Assembly (NCBI GenBank): GCA_029212955.1
Contig: JARGOW010000251.1
Span: forward strand, 1-6,081
Source of the DNA: Planctomycetota bacterium
GTDB lineage: Bacteria > Planctomycetota > UBA1135 > GCA-002686595
Length of the DNA stretch: 6,081 bases
Direction of reading: 5' to 3'
In this document: positions 1 to 6,081 of the stretch, piece after piece
How the letters are laid out: each line of letters opens with the position of its first letter
Position numbering within the stretch: the first letter of the stretch is position 1
The notes under the pieces: model-generated
What the model saw: only the letters and a program-made list of their open reading frames with translations
Database searches by the model: none
What the model was told of the DNA's origin: nothing
Translations under genes and position numbers: made by a program

Positions 1-118
1 GTTCCTCTTCCCTATTCGAGCGCCCCCGCCGTTGGCCAAAGCATAACTTTGCAGAGGGGCGCCCCGATCCCGACCTTTCCCGCTTCTCCGACGATTTCTC
101 ACGGATACGAAGGGATTG
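1..118. other. Non-coding or unresolved left edge, downstream of the FG-GAP/ASPIC gene
   Basis: This stretch follows the stop of the minus-strand gene. Frames through it are Arg/Ser-rich and look non-coding. No hairpin with a T-run is present for a terminator; GGGGCGCCCC at 56-65 is a palindrome too tight to fold well. A gene beyond the left edge may begin or end here. Confidence 0.3.
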
Positions 119-1213
119 TCACCGTTTCTGATCGATGCGGCCCTGGTGGACCCCGAGCAAGGTGCCCTTGGAGTCGATCTCCAAGGTGGTGGGCAGGACC
201 AGACGGAACAGATCCAGGAACGCATCCACCTGCTCGCCGGCCTCATCGTCCTCGACCAGCAGGAATGCATTGGGGTAGCCCACCCGGGCCCGGTCCAGCA
301 TCCCCATGGCGGTGGAGCGGGCTTGGGCACCATCCAGGCTGATGCCCAGGACCTGGTTCCCGTCCCTGCGGTGCAATGCATCCAGCAGGGGGAGCTCCTG
401 GACGCAGGGCTGGCAATAGCTGGCCCACAGATTCAGGTGCAGGGTCCCGCCGGGCTCGATCAAACTGGCGTCGAAGACCATGCGCTCGCCATCGGCTCCC
501 TCCACCGTGAACGAGGGCACGGTTTCCCCCACCGCGATGCGCAGGCCCGCGGGCCAGGGATCGGGAAGGCCATGGGTTTGGGCGGCAAAGGCCTCGGGGC
601 GGCCGGTGCCCTGCTTGAGCAACCAGCGGGTTCCAGGCTTGACCTGGCCGAAGGACTCGCGCTCTCCGAAGGGCCAGGACACCACCAACTCACCGCTGGT
701 GGCCTCACCAAACCCAAAAATGAGTTCCGGGGCCTGGCACGAGGCATATCCGGCCCCCCGCGTCAGGACCTGGGTGCGACGTCCGGAGGGCACGATCAAT
801 TCCACCGTAGCGCCGATGGCTTCGTAACTGCCTGAGGTTGCCAGGAGGCGCACCTTGGTGGCCCTCCCCGGTGAGTCGACCTCGTTGCGGTACAGGTTGT
901 GCCGCTCGCGCTGGATGTTGTGGGCGAACAAATCCAAATCGAAATCATCGTCGAAGTCCACGGCGATCAATCCGCGTCCGTCCAAGGGTGAATCCGCCCC
1001 GCTCAAACCCGAATAGGTTTGAAAAGTGCCATCGCCAGCGCCCAGGAACAACTGGCTGCGCTCGTTGCCATTGAACGAGAATCCGCGCCGGAACATCTCC
1101 ACGACCCAGGGGTGCTGGAAGGTTTCGTTTTCGTCGTCGTGCAGGTGCTCGGGAGCATCCACCTCGCCTTCCAAACCCATGCTTTGCGCCACAACTTGGC
1201 GCCAGAATGCGCT
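119..1213 (-). other. C-terminal half of the same reading frame: seventh FG-GAP repeat, ASPIC/UnbV domain, thioredoxin-like domain
   Basis: This is the part after the in-frame TGA, 364 codons with no further stop. It opens with SAFWRQVVAQS, which continues the conserved ASPIC/UnbV-family sequence without a frame change. A repeat with DFDDDFDLD and HNLYRNE follows (full-length residues about 677-702). The ASPIC/UnbV domain is at about 724-789 (IGATVELIV, GAGYASCQAPELIFGFG, VSWPFGE). The last ~135 residues are a thioredoxin/TlpA-like domain with VGETVPSF, the redox motif CQPC (Cys859 and Cys862) after LHLNLWASY, and a likely cis-proline in LPTT. Such tails usually act as extracytoplasmic thiol-disulfide exchangers. 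If annotated alone, the first usable start is GTG at 1192, but it has no Shine-Dalgarno and sits inside the hairpin and the conserved motif, so independent translation looks unlikely. Confidence 0.8.
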
Positions 1214-2989
1214 TCACGTGTCCCTGGGGATGTCCCCGGTCACAAAGCCATTGACGCAATAGATGTCCTGGTTTCCATCCAGGTCGAAGTCCGCCAGGGC
1301 CTGGCCCCAGGCCCAGCCGGCACCTCCCGCGCCGCCCGCTCCCTCCACCACTTGGAAGGCGCCTTTCCCATCGCCCTCCAGCAATAGATTGCCCCCGGCC
1401 ATGCGGGACAGGTCGCCCCACACCACCGTGCGCTCATCGGAATCGAAGCGCTTCAAAATGCGCCGCCCGGTATTGGAAGAGGGACAGGTCAAAAACAAGT
1501 CCAGAGCCCCATCCCCATTGGGGTCCCCCACGGAGACCCCCATGCTATTGCCCCGTAAATCCACTCCCTGGGCCTTGGCCTGATCCTCAAAGACCCCATC
1601 ACCGCGATTGATCCACAGGTGGTTGGACCCAAAGGTGGTCACCGCGTAAATGTCCGGATCCCCGTCGGAATCGAAGTCCGCCGCCACGGCGGAATAGGTC
1701 CAACCCCGATCGTCCAACCCGGATTGCTTGGTCACATCCTGAAAGCTGTTGCCGGACACATTGCGCAACAACAGATCGGGTTCCCCGTTCGTGGCTTCGT
1801 TCCAAGAATCGTTGCGACGCTGTCCCATGCGACCGTAGGCGCTCACATACACGTCCACAAAACCATCGCCGTCCGCATCCAGGGCTGTCAAGCCGAAGGC
1901 CGCGCAGCGGATCTTATCCAGCCCCATGATCTTGGTCGTCTCGCGGAACTTGCCCTCGCCTTCGTTGCGGAAGGCGCGGATGGATTGTCCGCCCCCCAAG
2001 CTCTGGGTTCGATCCTTCCAGCCCACGTGCCCCACGAGCAGGTCCTGGTCCCCATCGTTTTCAAAATCGAAGAACAACACGGCGGTACCGCCCTGGATCC
2101 CTTGCAACCCGGCCTCCTCAGAAGCCTCTTCGAACCCGCCGCCCTTGCGACCCAGGTACAAAAAGCTGCGGGTGGAACTGGGAACAAACACGTCCCACAG
2201 GCCATCGCCATTCACATCGGCGCTGGCGATTCCGCTCCAGCCGTCGGAGTCGTTGCCCGGCGTGCCGTAACGCAAGCCCTCGAAGTGCACGCCCGCCGCG
2301 CGGGTCACGTCCTGGAAGAGGAGTTTGCCACCACGGGAGCTGACCACCTCATGCACCTCCAACTGGGATATCTCCCAGCCCTTGCCCGCCTTGCGGTCCA
2401 CACGGGCAATGCCTGCCAGTTCCAGGAGTTCCCGGCCGCCTTCATCGCGAAGCCCGACCATCTGCGCCGCCCATTCCACACGGCCCCACATGGGTTGTTC
2501 CGCCCGCTCAAATTCGGCTCCGCGGACCTTCCAAACCGACTCCTCCAGGCGGCGCCAGCTCCCGATGCGCGCTTCAAACGATTCCATGAAAGTGTCGCGG
2601 TCCACCAGCGGCGCCTTGGAAACGTCCCCCACGTGGGTTTGCGCTCCTAGGGCCAGGGGGGAACGCGAAAGCTCGGGCAATTCGAAGGGGTCATGCCCTT
2701 GGAAGTCCCCGTGAAAGAAACTACGCAGGCCAGCCCAATCCCGGATGAAGACCTTATCCCCGAAGGTGTTGAATGCGTTGGTCAAGCTCTCGCTCAAGAG
2801 CTCGATCTTCTGGGGCACGCGCAACTTCGGTCGCGGCACCTCGATGTGCAGCTCGTTGGAAGGGTGCGCTTCGGGTTGGACCGCGGCCTGCTCAGGCTCG
2901 GCGGCCGGCGCATCTTTGTCCGCACAGGATGGCATGGCCCAGACCAGGCCGAGCACGGCCAGGTGGGCCCATTTCAGGGTCGATTGCAT
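119..2989 (-). CDS. FG-GAP/VCBS repeat, ASPIC/UnbV and thioredoxin-like exported protein; candidate selenoprotein with in-frame TGA
   Basis: Read through the TGA at 1216-1214, this gives 956 residues. Residues 1-22 look like an export signal: K6, then a hydrophobic run, then MPSC, a weak lipobox with Cys22 as possible lipidation site. An Ala/Glu/Pro-rich tether follows to about residue 50. Residues 60-215 may be an NTF2-like domain (tentative). Residues 225-591 carry six Asp-rich FG-GAP/VCBS loops of the beta-propeller type: DVNGDGLWD (258), DFENDGDQD (308), DADGDGFVD (371), DFDSDGDPD (438), DPNGDGALD (489) and DFDLDGNQD (568). The motif GWAWG (558) and the segment after it are typical of ASPIC/UnbV proteins. 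The likely location is the cell surface or periplasm; the substrate is unknown. The ATG lies 13 nt after the DUF445 stop, so the two are probably cotranscribed; no strong Shine-Dalgarno is visible. The frame ends at a second TGA (121-119). If the internal TGA terminates, the product is 591 residues (1214-2989) with no ASPIC or thioredoxin part. Family assignment is firm; recoding is inferred. Confidence 0.75.
1186..1202 (-). promoter_or_regulatory. Candidate bacterial SECIS hairpin downstream of the in-frame TGA
   Basis: On the mRNA, GCGCCA pairs perfectly with UGGCGC around a 5-nt loop AGUUG. The loop begins 17 nt after the UGA. Published models of bacterial SECIS elements call for a small apical loop (about 3-14 nt), a G among its first two bases, and roughly 16-37 nt between UGA and loop; all three are met, the G being second in the loop. 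A GU step, which SelB contacts in the E. coli fdhF loop, is also present. Below the stem the pairing is poor and includes unpaired U residues. The element lies inside the coding sequence for FWRQVVA, and GGCGCC is self-complementary, so chance formation in GC-rich DNA is possible. Confidence 0.5.
1214..1216 (-). other. In-frame TGA, candidate selenocysteine codon (residue 592)
   Basis: Minus-strand codons read ...ATC CCC AGG GAC ACG TGA AGC GCA TTC TGG CGC..., giving IPRDT-TGA-SAFWR. The coding frame is identical on both sides: the start at 2989 and the downstream frame differ by a multiple of three. It is the only stop between 2989 and 121. TGA is not generally reassigned here as far as can be seen, since the same frame ends at TGA 121-119 and becomes non-protein-like beyond it. 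The position lies in the linker between the sixth repeat (DIYCVNGFVTG) and the conserved FWRQVVA segment. There is no adjacent Cys for a CxxU or UxxC pair; the nearest is Cys578. A nonsense mutation (from TGG, TGC, TGT, CGA or GGA) or a sequencing error is the alternative. Confidence 0.6.
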
Positions 2990-3002
2990 GGGTAGAGAAG
3001 CC

Positions 3003-3632
3003 CTAGGTAGCAGGCAATAGGGACAGGATGCCAGCCTGCACGAGGCCGATCAAGGCGCCCAAAACCCCACCGAGTATTTCGATGGCGCGGAGCTCTTTTT
3101 TTGCCACCAATAGGATCAGTTCCTCCAAGCGCTCCACCGGGAACTCCGCCACCTTGGACTCGACCAAGGAGTGCACGTCCAGGCCCTGGTCCAGGGCCTG
3201 CTCCAGGGACACGATCAGGGACTCGCGATTCTCCAGGATTTTACGCACCAGCGTTTTACGAATGTCCACCATACGCTCGGGCGTCAGGAACATGTCCAGC
3301 ATGCTGGCCATGGGCCCCAGGGACTTTTTGACCCCTTCCAATACCTCGGGCAGGCGGTCCTCCAAAATGCCGTCCAGGAGCCCCTCTAAATCCGCCTTTT
3401 CCAGGGCCTCCATCATGTCCGCGTGGCTCAGCAGGTGGTCCCCCACCACACCGCCGATGGACTTGGCGATCTCCGCCTGGCGACGCCCAACCAATCCTTG
3501 AATGCGAAACCCAAGCACCTTCACGGGCTTGATCGGGCGAAAGATCATGCGCACGGCGATCAGATTGGTGCCGTACCCGATCCAAGCGCCGAGCAGGGGG
3601 ATCAGAATCCAGACCAGGGGGGAGAGGCTCAT
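3003..3632 (-). CDS. DUF445 family membrane protein
   Basis: A 209-residue protein with a hydrophobic N-terminal segment (about 5-30, PLVWILIPLLGAWIGYGTN) and a hydrophobic C-terminal segment (about 183-207). Together they give two probable membrane anchors flanking a charged helical central region. The N-terminal signature GYGTNLIAVRMIFRP, then GFRIQGLVGRRQAEIAKSIG (41-60), is characteristic of the DUF445 family (YheB/YjiN-like), whose biochemical role is not established. The length is that of the short family form. The ATG at 3632 is chosen because it directly precedes the first membrane segment; no good Shine-Dalgarno is seen. The gene ends with TAG 13 nt before the FG-GAP/ASPIC gene and is likely the first gene of a two-gene operon, divergent from the S1 gene. 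A run of seven A on the coding strand (3102-3096, encoding Lys-Lys) is in frame and does not disrupt it. Confidence 0.88.
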   Translation of the reverse strand: MSLSPLVWILIPLLGAWIGYGTNLIAVRMIFRPIKPVKVLGFRIQGLVGRRQAEIAKSIGGVVGDHLLSHADMMEALEKADLEGLLDGILEDRLPEVLEGVKKSLGPMASMLDMFLTPERMVDIRKTLVRKILENRESLIVSLEQALDQGLDVHSLVESKVAEFPVERLEELILLVAKKELRAIEILGGVLGALIGLVQAGILSLLPAT

Positions 3633-3743
3633 GCTTTGATTCGCGCGATTTGGACCAGTGGTGGGATCGTTCGCGCCTCTATGCGAGACGCCGCGCGTGC
3701 ATTTCTACCCGTATTGCTCTCCAGGTGCTAGACATGGAGTGCC
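3633..3743. promoter_or_regulatory. Divergent intergenic region between DUF445 and S1 genes
   Basis: These 111 bp separate the start codons of two divergent genes, so promoters for both directions are expected here. I could not pick out a convincing -35/-10 pair on either strand. The only clear signal is GGAG at 3736-3739, four bases before the S1-gene ATG. An ATG at 3734 opens a five-codon frame (Met-Glu-Cys-His-Val, then TGA) overlapping that start and is probably incidental. Confidence 0.5.
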
Positions 3744-4955
3744 ATGTTTGATTCTCAAGGTTCAGATTCGGTGGGCCCCCGGGCCCTTCACAATTCGAGC
3801 GACGCCACGGTTCAGAGGGACTCCCAGAGTCTGCGTGTCCATGAGGGCACCATCGTGGGCATTTTCGGCAATGACGTTTTCGTGGATTTGGGCCCACGCC
3901 TCCAGGGCGTGCTCTCGGTTTCCGCGTTCCCTGAACCTCCCCACGAGGGCGATCTGCACAACTTCACCCTGCGGGGCCGCGAGGAGAGCCTCTGGGCCCT
4001 TTCCCTGGTGGGCGACCGTAGCTTGCCCTCCTGGCAGGGCATGCGCGAGGGGCAATGGATCAGCGCCCGGGTAGTGCGCGAGCACCAGGGCCATCTGCAA
4101 CTCAAAGTCGAGCACCTGCATGCGGTCATGCCCCACACGCACACGGGCAAGACCCCGGGCCAGAGCGTGAAAGGAATGGTGGGCAAGACCCTCGTTTGCG
4201 AGGTTTTGGAAGTGGATCAGGAACGCCAACGGGTGGTGCTTTCACGCAAACGCGTGCTGCAGCAGGAGCGCGAAATGCGGCGTAAGAACATGACCTTGCT
4301 GCCTGGAGATGTGACCCGCGGCAGGGTCATTCGCATCGAAGAATATGGGGTATTCTTGCGCCTCAACGGGGGCCGCGATGGCCTTCTGCACATTTCGGAC
4401 ATCAGTCACGCGCGCCTGGATCATCCAGCCGACCGCTTGTCCATGGGTGAAACCATCGAGGTCAAAGTCCTGCGCATGAACCGCGGCGGCAAGCGCATTT
4501 CGCTGGGGCTCAAACAGCTCATCGGAAACCCGTGGCGCAGCTTCGCCAAGCATAACCCGCCCGGCTCCTATACCCAGGGCACCGTGGTCATGTTGCTCGA
4601 CGCCGGCGTGGTCGTGCGATTCGAAAACGACGAGTCTGGCTGGCAAGGCGACACCGAAGGATTCATCCCGCGCAGCGAAACCCCCTACGGCCACCGCCGC
4701 CTGGGCATCTTCCTACGGCCCGGTCAAGCCGTGCCCTTACGCGTCCTAGAAATCCATCCCGATGAGCAGAGCCTGACGCTTTCCATGCTCGACGTTGGAG
4801 GCCGCGCCCTCAGCCTTCAGGAAACCGAAGCCCAGGCCGAATGGAAAGCCAAGGCACGCCAGAAACCACCGGCCGAAAACGCCGAATCTCCCCCCCTCGG
4901 AACGACCCTCGCCGCCCAACTGCAAAGCGCCATGGCTCGCAACAAGGAAGCGTAG
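3744..4955 (+). CDS. S1 RNA-binding domain protein (ribosomal protein S1-like), four S1 repeats
   Basis: A 403-residue soluble protein composed almost entirely of S1-type OB folds. Repeat 1 is at about 33-89 (HEGTIVGIFGNDVFVDLG, degenerate second half). Repeat 2 is at 101-172 (REGQWISARVV, ending VVLSRKR). Repeat 3 is at 186-258 and is the most canonical (PGDVTRGRVIRIEEYGVFLRL, GLLHISDIS, RISLGLKQL). Repeat 4 is at 276-348 (YTQGTVVMLLDAGVVVRF, GFIPRSE, LTLSM). Repeats 2-3 closely resemble the central RNA-binding repeats of ribosomal protein S1. Residues 349-403 form a charged, Ala/Pro-rich tail. The protein probably binds single-stranded RNA in the cytoplasm, aiding mRNA loading on the ribosome or RNA turnover. 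E. coli S1 has six repeats; shorter versions are common elsewhere, so it may be the genome's S1 or a paralogue. The ATG has GGAG four bases upstream; a TAG ends the gene. I withhold rpsA because the role is uncertain. Confidence 0.88.
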   Translation: MFDSQGSDSVGPRALHNSSDATVQRDSQSLRVHEGTIVGIFGNDVFVDLGPRLQGVLSVSAFPEPPHEGDLHNFTLRGREESLWALSLVGDRSLPSWQGMREGQWISARVVREHQGHLQLKVEHLHAVMPHTHTGKTPGQSVKGMVGKTLVCEVLEVDQERQRVVLSRKRVLQQEREMRRKNMTLLPGDVTRGRVIRIEEYGVFLRLNGGRDGLLHISDISHARLDHPADRLSMGETIEVKVLRMNRGGKRISLGLKQLIGNPWRSFAKHNPPGSYTQGTVVMLLDAGVVVRFENDESGWQGDTEGFIPRSETPYGHRRLGIFLRPGQAVPLRVLEIHPDEQSLTLSMLDVGGRALSLQETEAQAEWKAKARQKPPAENAESPPLGTTLAAQLQSAMARNKEA

Positions 4956-5197
4956 GCGGCCCATAGGTTCGCTTCACCGTCTGTCCATGGACCCTCGAGG
5001 CCCAGCCCCTGGCTCCCCCTCCCTACGCATCCCAATACAGCGGATCCGACCCCCATCCACAGGATCGGGGTACCCCCGCGCACCCCACTCAACCGGGAGC
5101 GGGGCGAGATCACCCAGCCACACCGATCCACCCCAGAAAACGGGAAGGGAATCGGCTGCGGTGTGCATTGATCCCGGTGGGGCGATAGGATTTGAGC
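4956..5197 (+). other. C-rich, G-poor intergenic spacer, possible Rho-dependent termination region
   Basis: No protein-like frame is seen between the S1 gene stop and the next start. The + strand is strongly C-biased: 5001-5060 holds 33 C and 8 G. Such C-over-G stretches in the nascent transcript are typical of Rho-loading (rut) regions, so Rho-dependent termination after the S1 gene is plausible. No hairpin followed by a T-run is present. GGGGTACCCC at 5067-5076 is a short palindrome with no usable loop. I found no convincing promoter for the downstream gene, though one may lie here. Confidence 0.35.
5187..5190 (+). promoter_or_regulatory. Shine-Dalgarno (AGGA) supporting the GTG start at 5198
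   Basis: AGGA lies 7 nt before GTG 5198. An in-frame TAG at 5186-5188 limits the start to TTG 5192, GTG 5198 or ATG 5231. TTG 5192 is too close to the AGGA and ATG 5231 has no Shine-Dalgarno, so GTG is preferred. Confidence 0.55.
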
Positions 5198-6081
5198 GTG
5201 GAAAGCAGCGAGCCCAACTCCCATCCCGCCATGTGGGTGCCCCGGCGCAGCCGTAAGTTCAAGATCCTGGGGGTCGCGCTGGGCCTGTTCTTGCTAGTGA
5301 CCTATGTGCCCCTGACCCGGGCCTTGGACCTGGGCCCCATGTACACCCGGGACTCCGAAGGTCAATGGTCCGTGCGCAACCAGGATCTGCGGCACTGGCG
5401 GGGGCTGCGCTGGAACTTCGGCATGGGGTCCGGCAACCAGAGCATGGTGCATTGGCGCGCAGCGTTGAACGGTCGCTTCCCCACTCCCTACCCCGCCCGC
5501 AGATTCTGGGTCGTCTGCCAAACCCCCGGCGACGCGGCCGAGGCCCTGGGCGAGATGATCGTGCAGAAGCTCTTGGCCAAGGACGAAATGGCCGAGGTTG
5601 CATTTTTCCCCTACGTACATTTGCCCATCACCGAGTTCCGTCCGCCCGACCTGTGGATCACCCTCGATCAATTGGAGGACGAATCCCTGACCTTGCCTGG
5701 ATACTTTTCCGCCCGGGGTACGGTGGCCATGACCATCACACCCAGGTTGCACGGCGGCTTGAACCGGTCCAAGGATGGGGTCGATGCACCCTACTCCACC
5801 ACGCTCTTGAACTATGCGGGTTCCCGCGTGGGGCTGGTTTCCGCTGCGGGTCGCTGGAAACACGTGGGCGAGCAACTCGCACTGATGGTTCACCTGGACA
5901 CCCAGCTCCAGGAATTGCAAGGGGCGGGAGACGAGCCGTCGGCGGTGCTGGGCATCGAACTCATGCACGGGCCCATCGTCTGCGAGCGCATCCAAGCCCT
6001 CGCGGATTTGGGCAAGGACGTGAAGCAACTCAAAGAAGGTCCCGGCTGGATGGTGCATGACCTGAGCGCGTGGTCTTTGAA
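5198..6081 (+). CDS. Unrecognised membrane-anchored protein, 3' end beyond window
   Basis: From GTG 5198 the frame is open for 294 codons to the window edge with no stop, so the C-terminus is missing. The N-terminus is short and cytoplasmic with a basic patch (PRRSRKFK, 15-22). One hydrophobic segment follows (about 23-38, ILGVALGLFLLVTYVP), either a signal anchor or an uncleaved signal. The rest (about 42-294) is a soluble, mixed alpha/beta-looking region, probably outside the membrane. It includes RRFWVVCQTPGDAAEALGEM, AFFPYVHLPITEFRPPDLWI, YFSARGTVAMTITPRLHG and MHGPIVCERIQALADLGKDV. Two Cys are visible (107, 262). Amino-acid composition and GC-rich third positions fit real coding, unlike the Arg/Gly-rich competing frames over the same stretch. 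I do not recognise the family and assign no function. It follows the S1 gene after 242 nt, so it is probably a separate transcription unit. Confidence 0.75.
   Translation, partial: MESSEPNSHPAMWVPRRSRKFKILGVALGLFLLVTYVPLTRALDLGPMYTRDSEGQWSVRNQDLRHWRGLRWNFGMGSGNQSMVHWRAALNGRFPTPYPARRFWVVCQTPGDAAEALGEMIVQKLLAKDEMAEVAFFPYVHLPITEFRPPDLWITLDQLEDESLTLPGYFSARGTVAMTITPRLHGGLNRSKDGVDAPYSTTLLNYAGSRVGLVSAAGRWKHVGEQLALMVHLDTQLQELQGAGDEPSAVLGIELMHGPIVCERIQALADLGKDVKQLKEGPGWMVHDLSAWSL

Noticed and set aside
56..65. GGGGCGCCCC as a terminator hairpin
   Set aside because: Leaves no room for a proper loop and no T-run follows.
119..121. Second TGA as another selenocysteine codon
   Set aside because: The frame beyond it is Arg/Ser/Lys-rich with no family continuation and no hairpin of SECIS type; the thioredoxin domain is already complete, so it is a normal stop.
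116..835. Plus-strand open frame of 239 codons
   Set aside because: Antisense to the ASPIC/thioredoxin region, Gly/Gln/His-rich; a shadow.
1619..2650. Long plus-strand open frame (343 codons) antisense to the FG-GAP gene
   Set aside because: His/Ala/Gly/Pro-rich mirror of the Asp-rich repeats with no recognisable domain; a GC-rich antisense shadow.
1214..2989. General TGA reassignment (alternative genetic code)
   Set aside because: TGA occurs only once inside a coding frame here and also serves as the stop at 121-119; the other complete genes end in TAG.
3096..3102. Run of seven A on the coding strand of the DUF445 gene as a slippage or frameshift site
   Set aside because: The zero frame gives the expected C-terminal membrane segment; the -1 frame gives an Arg-rich non-family tail and there is no clear stimulatory structure.
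5041..5076. Inverted repeats around GGATC and GGGGTACCCC as an operator or terminator
   Set aside because: Short, imperfect arms in a C-rich region; no T-run and no symmetry beyond what GC-rich sequence gives by chance.
5294..6058. Minus-strand open frame of 254 codons at the right end
   Set aside because: Composition and lack of a start context suggest a shadow of the plus-strand gene at 5198, which has a membrane segment, Shine-Dalgarno and natural composition.
5365..6060. Plus-strand open frame of 231 codons in another frame
   Set aside because: Arg/Gly/His-rich, starts inside the gene at 5198 and has no coherent protein features.

Overview
The window is GC-rich, compact bacterial DNA with four protein-coding genes. 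Two lie on the minus strand (119-3632) and two on the plus strand (3744 to the right edge). The two blocks diverge from a 111-bp intergenic region (3633-3743). I see no RNA genes, insertion sequences, CRISPR array or phage genes. The gene set (a large FG-GAP/ASPIC-UnbV secreted protein with a thioredoxin-like tail, a DUF445 membrane protein, a ribosomal-protein-S1-like RNA-binding protein) and the high GC suggest an environmental Gram-negative-type bacterium. Planctomycetota or a related group rich in ASPIC/UnbV proteins is my guess, with low confidence.

Minus strand, read right to left: a 209-residue DUF445 membrane protein (3632-3003) is followed after 13 nt by a very long reading frame from 2989 to 119. 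That frame is interrupted once, by an in-frame TGA at 1216-1214. Before the TGA are an export signal, a possible NTF2-like domain and six Ca-binding-type FG-GAP/VCBS repeats. After it, in the same frame, the family motif SAFWRQVVAQS continues, then a seventh repeat, the ASPIC/UnbV domain and a thioredoxin-like domain with CQPC. Just downstream of the TGA is a perfect 6-bp hairpin with loop AGUUG, starting 17 nt after the codon. This fits the published model of a bacterial SECIS element. The most interesting reading is a selenoprotein of 956 residues with selenocysteine at 592. A nonsense mutation or sequencing error is the alternative.

Plus strand: a 403-residue protein made of four S1-type repeats (3744-4955); a C-rich, G-poor spacer (4956-5197) that looks like a Rho-type termination region rather than a hairpin terminator; and an unrecognised membrane-anchored protein starting at GTG 5198 and running off the right edge.

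The minus-strand pair is probably cotranscribed. I see no functional link between it and the plus-strand genes. No selA, selB, selC or selD gene is in the window, so the capacity to make selenocysteine cannot be judged here.
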